Below are positions 30,011 to 41,382 of a DNA stretch of 61,892 bases, piece after piece. A program made the translations under genes and the position numbers. Every line of letters starts with the position of its first letter. Position 1 is the first letter of the stretch. The DNA is taken from positions 1 to 61,892 of the IMG/VR virus record IMGVR_UViG_3300037961_003161, one strand, 5' to 3'. Below the pieces are notes generated by a model, which did not search any database, was not told the DNA's origin, and saw only the letters and a program-made list of their open reading frames with translations. Origin of the DNA: a virus.

Positions 30011-33000
30011 ATGGCGCAGTTACAAAGAAATTTTCTCAAGGCTAGAATGAACAAAGATCTTGACGAGAGACTTGTTCCTGACGGCGAATACACAGATGCT
30101 TTAAATATTCAAATAGCAACTTCAGAAAGCGCTCAAGTAGGATCAGTACAGTCAATACCTAGTAATCACGAGTGGCTAATGAACTCAGGCGTTTCTAGCT
30201 CTGCTCAAACAGTTGGTGTTTTTAATGACAGCGAAAAAAATCACATATACAATTTTGTTTGTGATAGTATAAATTTTGAGCAAGAAAATATTATTTTACC
30301 AGACGGTACAGAGAAAAAATTACTACTTGGCGTAAGATCAGACACTATATATAGAATATCACCTGACAAAAACGCGGCTGTTAGAAGTACTGCTGACATT
30401 GTAATACACGATATATACGAGGTCAGATTAATGCCAAAGATAACATCTGTTACTAATAACACTACAGATCAAATAACGCTTGGTGGTGATATTCAATTTA
30501 GTTTACAAGCAACTGATAGTAATCAGGTTTATGATAGAAATAAGCATATTAGACCTGGTATGCGCGTTCAAGCTATAGACTTAGCGGGTAATGATGTTTA
30601 CGGATTAAACAATAAAATAATAGTTAAATATGTAAGTCAAGTTGGAGCTTCCACAATAATACAAACTACAGGTATAAACGGAGTTTTTGAGTCTTTGTAT
30701 ACTTCTACTATGGCAGATCAGGGTGTTTATTTAAAGTTTACAATGCCTAGAATTTTAAAGTTTAGAAAAGGTGATAGTTTAGAATTAGAAATAAACAATG
30801 GCTCTCCTTTTAACTCAGAAGGTAGCTATGTTGAGCCAAATTATTTCCCTAAAAGTCTTGATGATACAAGATCTAAAATACCTAAATCAAGCGGTAAAAA
30901 CACTTATACACCTTATAATTCTTATATTTCTTCTATAAGTCTAATAGACAACTATCTAATGTGGACTGATGGTAGAAACGAGCCTAAAAAAATAAACATA
31001 GATAGATGTATTAAAGGTAATGACCAGAATAGCTTTAGTGACTTTGTTGGTTTAAACATACAAAGAGCTCACCACACTATGCTTGTTGTGGAGTCAAATC
31101 AAAAAACTTTTGGTGTTGGTTATTTAAAAGAGTCACATATTACTACTTTAAAACCTAATCCATGTAATGCTTTAGAAGCTCAGGCTGTAAACTCTAGCTC
31201 TTCTTCATACTCTAACATACCTATATTTGGAAAAGATGCTAATACTGATCAGCCTTTTGCAGCTTGGTCACTTCATGACAATTCTAATAATTTCTTTAGC
31301 CCTAGTGATCCAATATGGATTAAGCCAGGAATTGCTGGAACTTCATTTGCTGTAGGCGCAATAATTACGCTAACAGGACAACAGTCATCTACTCAAGTTC
31401 AAGTTCAAATAGATAGTATAGTTAATCAAGGCTCTGCTGAGCAATACTACGTTGCTAACTTAATAACTGAAGTACCAGATGGCTATACAGTAGAAGCTCC
31501 TGATGAAGTTTGGAGTGCTTTTGTAAAACCTACTGATGGCTTATATAATCAAGACTTTGTTAGCTTTTCTTATAGATATGTTTATTCTGATGGAGAGGTT
31601 TCTTGTTTAGCACCGTTTACATCACCGGTTTTTGCGGCAGGTGATTATGCTTATAGCTCTAAAAACGGTTTTAATCTTGGCATGCAGAATAATATTGAAG
31701 AAATAAAGCTGCACAGTTACGAAAATAAAAGTATGCCTTTAGATGTTGTTTCGTTAGAATTTGTTTTTAAAAGTCAAAAATCAGACAACGTATATTCTTT
31801 TAGAACAATAGATAGAGTTTTTCAACCTATATCTAATTTTGAGTTAGGATCTCTTGTTCTTCAGTATTCGCCAAGCTTTTTTCACTCTGGACCACAAGGT
31901 AGTTATACTATTAAAGAAAAGTTGTTTGGCTATACAATACCATCTGATCAGCTTACTAGATCTTTTGACGCTGTACCTAAGAAAGCTATAGCTCAAGAAG
32001 TTCAAGCTAATAGATTGATGTATGCTAACTACACTCAAGATTACAATTTAGTAGATACTAACGGTTTATATGTACAGCCAAATATTAACACTCAAGTTCT
32101 TAGCACTAGTTCTGGCTTTGGAGCTTCTTTTTCGTCTGTAAATATACTGTCAGCTTCTATAGGTTCTTACAATGTAGTAAACAATGATCCAGACACTGTT
32201 GAAACCGATCCTTTTGTGTCAGTAAACGATCCTACAACTTATGCGTTAGATAATTTAGGACCACAAAACTTATACACTACATCAGCAATACAAATGGGTG
32301 TAGAATACGACCCTGGAGATAATTGGAACGGTACAGTTTACACTGCTCCGGAAACAGGTGAGTATACTATATCAGGTTTTGCGCGCGTTAGAGGTAGTTA
32401 TGGAGTTTACGATACTAGTGGTAGTGTTTTTGTTTATACGGTTGTACCTAGAAATTTAAGATTAGCAATATACTACGCTAATGGTCAAATAGCTGTTGGA
32501 GAACCGCTTTATACCACAGGTTACAATAACGCGGCAGCGATGGAGGCTAATGGTTTTGAGCTTGAACAAACTAACTTCAATAGCGGCGGTCAGTTTCCGC
32601 AGCAAAATTACATAACTTTATCGCCACTAGAAGCTAATTATATATATTTTGAAGCTACAATAAATTTATTCGCAGGAAATCAAATAGCTCTTTTTGCACA
32701 ATCAAACCAACTAGGAGAAGGACCGATTGACAGTGATCCTAACGATGTTGAAATAGCTATTGCTGATTTTAATGTAACAGGCACGCCTTCATCTCAGTTT
32801 GATTTGCCTAGCTTAAGAGGTCAAAAATCTATAAAGTCAGAAAGAAACTACAATGTTGGTATAGTTTATAGAGATGAACTTGGAAGAGAGTCGTCTGTGT
32901 TAATTGGTGACGACGAAGACTTTAATTGTTTAAAAGAAAAGTCAGCGTTTTCTAATTATTTATCTTTTGCTATAAATAATAACGCGCCTCAATGGGCTAA

Positions 33001-35347
33001 AACTTATAAACTCTTTATAAAAGAAAATACTTCTAAATACAGTAATTTAGTTTTAGAATCAGCTTTTATATCAGATCCAGAAGAAGGTGATTATGTTTAT
33101 TTAGTTTTTAATTCGTTAGATATAAATAAGGTAAAAATAGGTGATTATTTAGTAGCTAAAAAACAGCAAGGTACAAGTGTTGCTATAACAGACACGGAAG
33201 CTAAGTATAGAATAATTTCAATAATTGGTGACGCTGAGTTTAACGACGACGGTAGCGCTTTAACAGTTGGTAACACAGCTGTACCTAACAGTGTTATAGC
33301 TACAGCCGATCAATTAGATGGTAAGTTTTTTGTTAAAGTGTTTAGAGAAGGTATTCAAGGGCCAGACGCTGTGCTAGGAGTTTTTGAAACTGGTGATGAT
33401 GGAGAAGCGGCAATTATATCTAGTGGAAATAACAACGGCGCCGTGTTTGAAGTAGAACCAGACTCTACTTTAGACTTAGACTTATACTATGAAATTAGCG
33501 ACGCTTTACCTATAAGGTTAGATAATTACTACGCCGACAAGTATATACGTAAAGGTTCTTATGTGTCTATAAGCAACAGCTCTGGAAGTTCTTTTGGAGT
33601 GTTCAGTAGCGCTAACTACCAGCAGCTACCTCGAGTAAACAGCGTAAGAGGAGCCATGACAAATGGATCTTTACAACAGCTACATAGCAACGTAGATGCT
33701 TATTGCGCTGTAATTTTAGATGACTTTGCAAACGTGTATATAGACACGAGCTATGAGTATAATGGTGTGCCAGACACAGTTGTTACTTTTTATGTTTCTG
33801 CAAGAGAGTCTTATCAAGCGTACTTAGCTAAACCTGTATCACCCGGCGATACTACAATATACGTTCTTCCGGATGTTCACGGTAACGGTTTAAAAGTAGC
33901 GCCAGGTTTTTACAATTGTATTTCTTTTGGCAACGGCGTAGAGTCTGATACTATTAGAGATGATTTTAACGCGGCTGAACTATTAAAATATACCGCTACA
34001 GGAAAGCAAAGTGGCGTTAGAGCAAGTCTACCCGCGAAAAGCTACAAGGAGTATACTAGCCCTAGCAATATAATATTTTCAGAAATATACAACGATTCTG
34101 CAGGATCAAATAGATTTAACGAGTTTTTAGTTTCAAAAAATATTATTAAGCAAATAAATCCTGACTATGGTAGTATACAAAAACTATTTTCAAGAGATAA
34201 TGATTTGCTAACTTTATGTGAGAAAAAATGTTTAAGGGTTTTGTCTGAAAAAGACGCTCTATTCAATGCTGATGGTAACCCACAGTTGTTAGCTACAGAC
34301 AAAGTTTTAGGACAAGCTATACCTTTTGCCGGCGACTATGGTATATCTAAAAATCCAGAAAGCTTTGCGGCTGACGAGTACAGATGTTATTTTACAGACT
34401 CTAACAGAGGTGCTGTTTTAAGGCTCTCTAAAGACGGCATAACTCCAATATCTAGATCAGGTATGGACGATTGGTTTTCAGACCATCTAGTAAACTCTAG
34501 AGCTATTATAGGATCTTTTGATGGCGACAAAGAAGAATATAACGTAACTTTGCACGAAATACTTCAACCAGGTGTTAGCAAATTAGTTTATACTGTTTCT
34601 TTTTCAGAAGAAGTTGATGGTTGGACAAGTTTTAAATCTTATATACAGGATGCTGGATTAACTATAAATAATAAGTATTATACTTTTAAAAATGGGCTAC
34701 CTTGGAGGCATAGCGTTCAAGAAATAGCTCCAGTTTTGTTAACTACATCTGTTGGTGACGGGTCAACTATACTTTCGCCTGAGAACGATGCTTTACAAGA
34801 CTTTTTATTTAATTCGCCAAAGTATAATTCTTTTTACGGTGTTCAATATATATCTGAAATAACTACTTTATTTAACAGTAACTCGGACGTTGTTAAAACT
34901 TTTAGATACTTTAACTACGAAGGTAGTCAAGCTAGAGTTATTCAAAACCATGATGACGATGAGTACTATAACTTAAACTCAAAACCTGGTTGGTATTGTG
35001 AGTTCATAAACACTGACTTGCAAGAAGCTGGCAGATCTTACTTTGTAGAAAAAGAAGGTAAATGGTTTGGATATGTTAAAGGAGCTCAAACAAAGCATAA
35101 GAACATTGCTGATGGCGGAACTGAGCTAGACACTAATATAGATACAAAAGAACATAACATTCAAGGTTTAGGTAATGTGGTTGAAGATGTAACTTTAATA
35201 AGTGGTACATTACCTAGTTTCGGCTATAACGTTTATATTAGTACTAACTACGAATTTGCCTCCCAACTTTCTGGGCCAGAATCATCTGTCTTTAGTTCAG
35301 GTGGATCAGGAACTTCTAGCGGAGGATCAGGTGGTGGTGGTTATTAA
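30011..35347 (+). CDS. Large tail protein (1778 aa)
   Basis: Begins MAQLQRNFLKARMNKDLDER and then LVPDGEYTDALNIQIATSES, the N-terminal signature of a large tail/stabilisation protein in crAss-like and flavobacterial podoviruses. The middle contains many beta-sandwich segments, including one with WNGTVYTAPETGEYTISGFA (residues about 770-790), a C1q/fibre-like beta pattern. It ends in a flexible Ser/Gly tail (GSGTSSGGSGGGGY). It most likely forms the tail tube/needle or receptor-contacting part. Two bases separate it from the connector gene. Confidence 0.78.
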   Translation: MAQLQRNFLKARMNKDLDERLVPDGEYTDALNIQIATSESAQVGSVQSIPSNHEWLMNSGVSSSAQTVGVFNDSEKNHIYNFVCDSINFEQENIILPDGTEKKLLLGVRSDTIYRISPDKNAAVRSTADIVIHDIYEVRLMPKITSVTNNTTDQITLGGDIQFSLQATDSNQVYDRNKHIRPGMRVQAIDLAGNDVYGLNNKIIVKYVSQVGASTIIQTTGINGVFESLYTSTMADQGVYLKFTMPRILKFRKGDSLELEINNGSPFNSEGSYVEPNYFPKSLDDTRSKIPKSSGKNTYTPYNSYISSISLIDNYLMWTDGRNEPKKINIDRCIKGNDQNSFSDFVGLNIQRAHHTMLVVESNQKTFGVGYLKESHITTLKPNPCNALEAQAVNSSSSSYSNIPIFGKDANTDQPFAAWSLHDNSNNFFSPSDPIWIKPGIAGTSFAVGAIITLTGQQSSTQVQVQIDSIVNQGSAEQYYVANLITEVPDGYTVEAPDEVWSAFVKPTDGLYNQDFVSFSYRYVYSDGEVSCLAPFTSPVFAAGDYAYSSKNGFNLGMQNNIEEIKLHSYENKSMPLDVVSLEFVFKSQKSDNVYSFRTIDRVFQPISNFELGSLVLQYSPSFFHSGPQGSYTIKEKLFGYTIPSDQLTRSFDAVPKKAIAQEVQANRLMYANYTQDYNLVDTNGLYVQPNINTQVLSTSSGFGASFSSVNILSASIGSYNVVNNDPDTVETDPFVSVNDPTTYALDNLGPQNLYTTSAIQMGVEYDPGDNWNGTVYTAPETGEYTISGFARVRGSYGVYDTSGSVFVYTVVPRNLRLAIYYANGQIAVGEPLYTTGYNNAAAMEANGFELEQTNFNSGGQFPQQNYITLSPLEANYIYFEATINLFAGNQIALFAQSNQLGEGPIDSDPNDVEIAIADFNVTGTPSSQFDLPSLRGQKSIKSERNYNVGIVYRDELGRESSVLIGDDEDFNCLKEKSAFSNYLSFAINNNAPQWAKTYKLFIKENTSKYSNLVLESAFISDPEEGDYVYLVFNSLDINKVKIGDYLVAKKQQGTSVAITDTEAKYRIISIIGDAEFNDDGSALTVGNTAVPNSVIATADQLDGKFFVKVFREGIQGPDAVLGVFETGDDGEAAIISSGNNNGAVFEVEPDSTLDLDLYYEISDALPIRLDNYYADKYIRKGSYVSISNSSGSSFGVFSSANYQQLPRVNSVRGAMTNGSLQQLHSNVDAYCAVILDDFANVYIDTSYEYNGVPDTVVTFYVSARESYQAYLAKPVSPGDTTIYVLPDVHGNGLKVAPGFYNCISFGNGVESDTIRDDFNAAELLKYTATGKQSGVRASLPAKSYKEYTSPSNIIFSEIYNDSAGSNRFNEFLVSKNIIKQINPDYGSIQKLFSRDNDLLTLCEKKCLRVLSEKDALFNADGNPQLLATDKVLGQAIPFAGDYGISKNPESFAADEYRCYFTDSNRGAVLRLSKDGITPISRSGMDDWFSDHLVNSRAIIGSFDGDKEEYNVTLHEILQPGVSKLVYTVSFSEEVDGWTSFKSYIQDAGLTINNKYYTFKNGLPWRHSVQEIAPVLLTTSVGDGSTILSPENDALQDFLFNSPKYNSFYGVQYISEITTLFNSNSDVVKTFRYFNYEGSQARVIQNHDDDEYYNLNSKPGWYCEFINTDLQEAGRSYFVEKEGKWFGYVKGAQTKHKNIADGGTELDTNIDTKEHNIQGLGNVVEDVTLISGTLPSFGYNVYISTNYEFASQLSGPESSVFSSGGSGTSSGGSGGGGY

Positions 35348-35365
35348 TTAACAATTTAATAAATA

Positions 35366-38300
35366 ATGAATATTACAAGTTCAAGTGGTTTAACCATATA
35401 TAATGTTACACAGTTAGGTACTGCTGGAGGCACAGGAGTTACAACTATGTTTGAAATATCACCTAACTACGGGTTTTTTATAGCTGCCTCTCAATTTACT
35501 GTAACTAACTTAGAAGATTATCCAGAAGTAGCGGGAATTACGTTTTCAGATTCATCGTCTGCTAATACACCTGGAAATGTTGTAAACGTTGTTGTAACTT
35601 GGGATGGAACTACTGACATTACTGAAGATTATTTTTTAAACTTAAACATAAGCGTAGACGACGCTTCGATATATGACTCTAGCACTACCTTAATAGATTT
35701 TTATTTAGTAGAAAATTACGATGTTAACATAGGCAATGGAACTGTTACTTTATCTGTGTCAGAAGTTAATGACGGTAGCTTAGTTCCAAATGACTTAGTA
35801 ATAACTTCTATAACAGGCGCATATAGGTTCCAAGGTTGGGTTGGAAGCTCTAATACTGTAGCTGTAGCTGATGTTACTATTTCCGTGACAGAAGGAGTTA
35901 GATATATTAATAGTTCTTCTGAAACAGAAAACCTATTTTTTAATCAGTTTATAGATCAGCCAGACACTTCTCAAGGTCAGTTTTCTTTTGAATATTTAAG
36001 TAAAACTTTAGACTCTTTTGGCTTACCTAAAACAGTTACATATAGAATATTCTTTACTAGAGCTGAGTTTGCTCAAGAAGACATTGGCACACAAATTGAA
36101 TACTCAACAGTTGGTGTTACTGATTACTACGCAAATTTTGTTTATGATACCGTAACGCTTACAGAAGCTGCTGGCAATGAGTATAATTTAATTTTTAACA
36201 CTAACATACCTTTTTATTCTAACACTTTTAGTTTAAGCTTTTCTGCTACTTGGGCTGAAACTGGAGACACATCACCTAGTATTGATGGTTTGCAAGTTTC
36301 TTATCCTATAGATTATAGCGCTATACCAGATGGTACAGCTATAAGGTATAATACAGTAACTTTAAAAGATATTTATTACCCTACTATAACAAGAGACACT
36401 GTAACCTTACAGCAGGTTGAAGACGCTTATGTTAATTTAACAATACAACTAAATCCGCCGGGAGAATATACTTCAAGTGATAGTCCTGCGTCTTTTCAAT
36501 ATGGTAGCTCTGCTAAAGTCATAAGCTACAACAACGGTAATGATCCTATTTATGAAAATGTTTTCTTAGCTAACAGCCCAGGCAACAATGTAAATGTTTA
36601 TGACGATCCATACACTTCTTCTACGCAGTATTATTTAAGAGCAGAAGTAAATGAAACTATTACGTTAGAAATGCTTAACAACGGAACCGTAGGATTTGAA
36701 GTAACTCAAGATCAATACCCTATCGACGCTTTTCCAGCTAAAGACTGGTGTGACTTTAGTACTACTCAATGGTATGAATCTTCGCCCGGAGTTTATAAAA
36801 GAGGATTTTACATTAGAAACCAAGATGCTGTGAACTTTCAAGGAACACACGTTAACACTACTGATAGAACTGCAACGTTTACTTTAACGCATCCTCTTGG
36901 AACAGCATCAAGCTCTGTTACTTTAACTCAAGACGATAGATACACAATATCTGAAGCTGGTGGGTCTGTTAAAATTGTAGAGTACGACTCTGGTATTTTC
37001 GCGCCATCAGAAGACAGTCAATTTAGCTCTGTTGGTTACTCTAACGCGTCTGATCCAGGCAACGTGAATTTTACAGCTACTGCTACTAGTGGATTTGGTA
37101 CTACTCAATATAAGGTTAGAATAAAATTTGATAACCTTGATTTTGATTTTAACTTATATAATAATGTAACAACTAGTCAAGACGCGCCAACGTTTAAGCA
37201 GTACCCTACGCCAAGCTATGCTGGCCAACCAAGTGGTCAATTAATACCTAACGACAGTCCTGGAGGCCCTCCATACTATGTAGATTTTGATGATGATAGT
37301 TTTTTTACAAACTACACGCAAGAACTTATATATAACGAAAACTATGACGCTTCTAATCCTGACGAAGATCACCATTATACATTTGTATTTACGTTAAAAA
37401 ACAACGATACTTACAGTAATAGACATGTTACTTGGAACTTCACGCATCCTAAAAATGAAGCCGCAGGACCACTTAGCGTAAACTACGACGGAACTGCAGC
37501 TACAGACGTTTCTTTTAAAATACTTCAGCCAGCTTTTGATCAACTAGATGCTAATATTAATGATCCAGACTCAGGTCAACCGCTAGGTATTTACAGCCAG
37601 AGTTATCCTTATGTAATAAGTTCAGAAGCTCAAACAGTAACTATTAGTCTAGCTTATTCAGGTACGACACTACCTACTATAGGCCTTTACTCTGACGCTG
37701 GTGTTTATACGCCTTTAGCTCAAAGCACCGTTGTTAATGGAATTAGTTATGTTGTTAATAACGATGCTCAGATAGTAGAAGGTGGAACAACTAGAACTAT
37801 TACAGTTACACTTACTGGAAATACAGATTCTGAAGATAGAGAAAACACTTTAGGTTTTTGGCACGCTAATTCTACTGCAGCTATAGACTCACCAAACGAT
37901 GCTATAAAAATTACGCAAGAAGGTGTAGAGTTTGACGAGGTTGATCATGATATTATATTATATACTACGCAGCCTTACGAGCAAAGCACTGGCGGTAATA
38001 CAATAACTCTTTTAGTAAAAGTTTTAAACTATACCGCTGAAAACTATGCTAATTCTGTTGCTAACACAGATAACTCTTTAGATCCTGTAGTAGAAGTTTA
38101 TAGATGGAACGGACCTAACGTTCAAGACGGTATATATTACGATACTGAGGGCAACTATGATAATGGTACTTTAACTTCTCCAACAGTATTAAGTGTTACT
38201 GCTAACCCACTATACAACTCTTCTGGCCCATTATCAACGTTTGGCGGAGTTCAGGTAAGCTACACTCATACAGTTCAAGTTTCTTATACAGAAAATAATC

Positions 38301-40189
38301 TTGATCAAAACGTATACTACGCTGTAAGAGCTAGGCATTTTTATAACAGCACTTTCGACGAAGATGATTATGTAATATTTACAATACCTTCTCAGTCAGT
38401 AATTGAGTTTACCGGTGTTACAAAAGACAACTCTCCAGAAGACATAATGGGGCTTGTAAATAATTATAAATTTTGCAATTTATCTTCTGGCACTGACTTA
38501 TTAAAAATTGATATTAAAGTAAACAACTATGAGTACAATATAAGCGATAATGACGATTTTCCTAGTTTTATTTCAAGTTATTCTCCTTATTTTGTGCTTA
38601 GGTTTTTAGACGCTAGCTATCTTGATTCTTCTGGAAATGTTGTTAGTGGCAGCGAAAAGGTTTGGAAAAATCCTGACACCCCTACTTATAGCCTTCTAAA
38701 TCCTCCTTACTCAGACCCTGCTAAACACTTACCTATAACATTTTTTGATATTAACGCAGAGAATAGTGAGTGGGTTGCAGAAGCTCCAACAGCAATACCA
38801 ACGTCTATAGGTAGTATTAGCAACCCTGTTGATTTTATAAACAATATAGAAATACAGCCAGCTACTTATCCTGATAAAAAGTTTAGTGTACTTTTAAATG
38901 TTAGCGGTCAAAGTACTGGTGGAGTAGTGAATTCTTTTATTGGTGTTTGGAGCTACGACTCAATGCCGTTTACTAATATTTATGACTTATCACAGCCTTT
39001 TCAATTCATTAATGCAGCTAACGGAACACAGCCTTATGAAAACACTATAAGCAGGCCTACCAACACTATTCTTGCAGGGTTCCAGCAGTCATATTTTAAC
39101 CACATGGTTGAGAATCCACAGCAATGGCAAGGCTCTACAGATGGCTATAGCATCTCAAGCTTATATGGCCTTACAAACCTTATTAAGGATAAGTTACTTC
39201 AAATAAACTCAAGCTACGATGGTTGGGACTGGAATAGAGGCGATACTACCTTTGACGCAGAAAGCAATCATATCAGTTTGGCTTACATAAACTTGTTTTC
39301 TAATCAGTCTGCCTTTGGTATCTCTGGTGGTAATCAAATGTCAGTCAATGGAAAAGTAGTGTATATTTCTTTCACAATATCAAACTTTGAGTATATTGGC
39401 GACTGGGAGTACGAAAATGCTTTTGCCGTTGGTTTACCATATTTTGTAACTAATGGTAGATATTCATCAGCATGGTACGATGAAAATCTCTTGTCCATAA
39501 ACGCTGGTGAAATGAGCACGCTTGCAGTTGAGCGACTACAAGCTAGAGGGTCAAACCCTAATGGTCGTTATTTTGGTAAAATAAAAATAAACCAACTTAA
39601 CAATATTACTTTTGCTACTAAATTAGGTTGTAGATATACTCTTAGTGATTTAAAAATATTTGCGGCTGACGAAGAGCTAAAAATAAAGCCTGGCGCAGGA
39701 AATATTTTTGACAGAGCTCCTGACGATGTTTTAAAAATAATACATCAATCTACTGGCTCTTCGCTTAGATTCTCTGATGCTCAATATTTAGGCGGTTGTT
39801 TTTCACCTTTCTTAGCTACACAGGTAAACGTGTTTGGTGAGCAGCATGTAATTTCTTCAAACTCAGAAGAGTCTACTATTAGTGGTTGGCAACCTTCATA
39901 CCAAGTAATAAATTTTGAAAACTACACAGGTACAAACCCTGTTCTTAAAGCTTGGGACGGTAGTAACTCTAGCAGCTTAGTACAAGACGCAATGGTTGAA
40001 TGGACTACGTTTAATTCAGCAGGAGGAAACACATTGTCATGTGACATACAGTTTGAAAACAACACAACGGGCGCACAAAGAACTTTAACTATAGGTCTTT
40101 ACAATGGAACTCCTTCTACTAGTACCCAAGCTCCTGTAGACACAATTTTAATAACACAACCATCGGTTGATTTAGACGAAGTATTGTAA
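35366..40189 (+). CDS. Giant tail protein with BACON/Ig-like repeats (1607 aa)
   Basis: A series of about 90-120-residue beta domains, each closing with a strand of the type VTLxQ or ITQ: VTLQQVEDAYV, GFEVTQDQYPI, SVTLTQDDRY, IKITQEGVEF, ILITQPSVDL. This matches the BACON domain ending (VTVTQ), a family linked to carbohydrate or mucin binding in Bacteroidota and found in crAss-like tails. The final 450 residues look like a receptor-binding module. Start is an ATG with an A-rich leader. BACON assignment is by pattern only. Confidence 0.7.
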   Translation: MNITSSSGLTIYNVTQLGTAGGTGVTTMFEISPNYGFFIAASQFTVTNLEDYPEVAGITFSDSSSANTPGNVVNVVVTWDGTTDITEDYFLNLNISVDDASIYDSSTTLIDFYLVENYDVNIGNGTVTLSVSEVNDGSLVPNDLVITSITGAYRFQGWVGSSNTVAVADVTISVTEGVRYINSSSETENLFFNQFIDQPDTSQGQFSFEYLSKTLDSFGLPKTVTYRIFFTRAEFAQEDIGTQIEYSTVGVTDYYANFVYDTVTLTEAAGNEYNLIFNTNIPFYSNTFSLSFSATWAETGDTSPSIDGLQVSYPIDYSAIPDGTAIRYNTVTLKDIYYPTITRDTVTLQQVEDAYVNLTIQLNPPGEYTSSDSPASFQYGSSAKVISYNNGNDPIYENVFLANSPGNNVNVYDDPYTSSTQYYLRAEVNETITLEMLNNGTVGFEVTQDQYPIDAFPAKDWCDFSTTQWYESSPGVYKRGFYIRNQDAVNFQGTHVNTTDRTATFTLTHPLGTASSSVTLTQDDRYTISEAGGSVKIVEYDSGIFAPSEDSQFSSVGYSNASDPGNVNFTATATSGFGTTQYKVRIKFDNLDFDFNLYNNVTTSQDAPTFKQYPTPSYAGQPSGQLIPNDSPGGPPYYVDFDDDSFFTNYTQELIYNENYDASNPDEDHHYTFVFTLKNNDTYSNRHVTWNFTHPKNEAAGPLSVNYDGTAATDVSFKILQPAFDQLDANINDPDSGQPLGIYSQSYPYVISSEAQTVTISLAYSGTTLPTIGLYSDAGVYTPLAQSTVVNGISYVVNNDAQIVEGGTTRTITVTLTGNTDSEDRENTLGFWHANSTAAIDSPNDAIKITQEGVEFDEVDHDIILYTTQPYEQSTGGNTITLLVKVLNYTAENYANSVANTDNSLDPVVEVYRWNGPNVQDGIYYDTEGNYDNGTLTSPTVLSVTANPLYNSSGPLSTFGGVQVSYTHTVQVSYTENNLDQNVYYAVRARHFYNSTFDEDDYVIFTIPSQSVIEFTGVTKDNSPEDIMGLVNNYKFCNLSSGTDLLKIDIKVNNYEYNISDNDDFPSFISSYSPYFVLRFLDASYLDSSGNVVSGSEKVWKNPDTPTYSLLNPPYSDPAKHLPITFFDINAENSEWVAEAPTAIPTSIGSISNPVDFINNIEIQPATYPDKKFSVLLNVSGQSTGGVVNSFIGVWSYDSMPFTNIYDLSQPFQFINAANGTQPYENTISRPTNTILAGFQQSYFNHMVENPQQWQGSTDGYSISSLYGLTNLIKDKLLQINSSYDGWDWNRGDTTFDAESNHISLAYINLFSNQSAFGISGGNQMSVNGKVVYISFTISNFEYIGDWEYENAFAVGLPYFVTNGRYSSAWYDENLLSINAGEMSTLAVERLQARGSNPNGRYFGKIKINQLNNITFATKLGCRYTLSDLKIFAADEELKIKPGAGNIFDRAPDDVLKIIHQSTGSSLRFSDAQYLGGCFSPFLATQVNVFGEQHVISSNSEESTISGWQPSYQVINFENYTGTNPVLKAWDGSNSSSLVQDAMVEWTTFNSAGGNTLSCDIQFENNTTGAQRTLTIGLYNGTPSTSTQAPVDTILITQPSVDLDEVL

Positions 40190-40190
40190 T

Positions 40191-40568
40191 ATGTCGTACG
40201 TAGTAAGAATAAGATTAGATAATATAAATGACTCGGCAAGCGTGGGTGACACAGTGTACTACACGTCTGCCGCTTTAGTAGGTAGCGTTACAAATAACTT
40301 TTTAGTTAATCAAAACAGCTATAGTGATATTATAACTTTTGGAACAATAAGAGCTGTAAATCACACACAAGGCTACATAGACGTAGAAGGTAGCGCTAAT
40401 GTAGACCTTCCTAGTTCTAACTCATATATATTCTTTAGTAAAAACAATTTAATAAATCAAGGATTTGTAAAAGGATATTATGCAGAGTTAAAAATGGTAA
40501 ACACAGATTTTATTAATAAATCTGAATTATTTAGAATATCTCTAGCTGCTGACGAAAGTAGTAAATAG
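40191..40568 (+). CDS. Small tail-associated protein (125 aa)
   Basis: Begins MSYVVRIRLDNINDSASVGD, a start I recall from marine phage tail modules. Beta-rich, ending LFRISLAADESSK. Function unknown; genomic position and domain order suggest it caps or bridges the tail. Confidence 0.66.
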   Translation: MSYVVRIRLDNINDSASVGDTVYYTSAALVGSVTNNFLVNQNSYSDIITFGTIRAVNHTQGYIDVEGSANVDLPSSNSYIFFSKNNLINQGFVKGYYAELKMVNTDFINKSELFRISLAADESSK

Positions 40569-40606
40569 AGCACCTAGAATGTAACTATATATAAATAAAT
40601 TAAATT

Positions 40607-41368
40607 ATGGCAAGAGGAAGTTTAGCGGATCCATTTGGACAAGAACAAGAAAGTCCAATGAAAAAGGTCACAGGTCAGCAGATAGGTTCAACTATCGGTG
40701 GCGTTGCTGGCGCGCTTATACCAATACCAGGAGTTGGAACAGCTTTAGGCTCTGCTCTAGGCGGTGGCATAGGTGGTCTTATCGGTGGTTTGTTTGATGG
40801 TGGTGGTGATGAAGAGCCTACTGGCCCATCTCAAGCAGAGCTTGACTTACAAAGACGTATGCAAGAATATGAGGATTTTAAGTTTAGAACTACGAATCCT
40901 TACGAAGACATGACTGTTAATCTGCAAGCTGCAGATTATCAAAGAGAAATGTCAGCGCAACAACAAGCTGATGCTCTACAGGCACTTAGAGGTGGTGTAG
41001 GAGCTGCAGGGGTAGCTTCTTTAGCTACGGCAATGTCTAGACAAGCGGCTGAAAAAGAAAGAGCTATAGCAGCTGACATAGGCGCGCAAGAACAAGAAAT
41101 ACAAAAATTACAAGCAGAACAACAAGCGGCAAACTTCGCCGCAGCTCAACAGTTTGAATTAGATCGTATGCAAACTATGCTAGGTATTAATATGGCTCAA
41201 GTTACTGGAGAAGAGCAGGCTAGGCTAGCAGATGAACAAAGTAGACTTAATAGACAAAGTCAACTTCTTGCTACAGGTGTATCTGTTTTAGGAGATGTAG
41301 CTGGTTCTTATTTAACTAGTAGATCCGCACCGGGTATAGATATTGATGGAGACGGAAGACCCGATTAA
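40607..41368 (+). CDS. Glycine-zipper internal virion/ejection protein (253 aa)
   Basis: Residues about 24-65 contain a glycine-zipper membrane segment (IGSTIGGVAGALIPIPGVGT, later ALGGGIGGLIGGLF), typical of pore-forming ejection proteins. The middle is a long Gln/Ala-rich coiled coil (ADIGAQEQEIQKLQAEQQAA). The C-terminus ends DIDGDGRPD, a calcium-loop-like motif. It likely enters the host envelope during DNA delivery. Confidence 0.72.
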   Translation: MARGSLADPFGQEQESPMKKVTGQQIGSTIGGVAGALIPIPGVGTALGSALGGGIGGLIGGLFDGGGDEEPTGPSQAELDLQRRMQEYEDFKFRTTNPYEDMTVNLQAADYQREMSAQQQADALQALRGGVGAAGVASLATAMSRQAAEKERAIAADIGAQEQEIQKLQAEQQAANFAAAQQFELDRMQTMLGINMAQVTGEEQARLADEQSRLNRQSQLLATGVSVLGDVAGSYLTSRSAPGIDIDGDGRPD

Positions 41369-41382
41369 TAAATAATAAAAAC

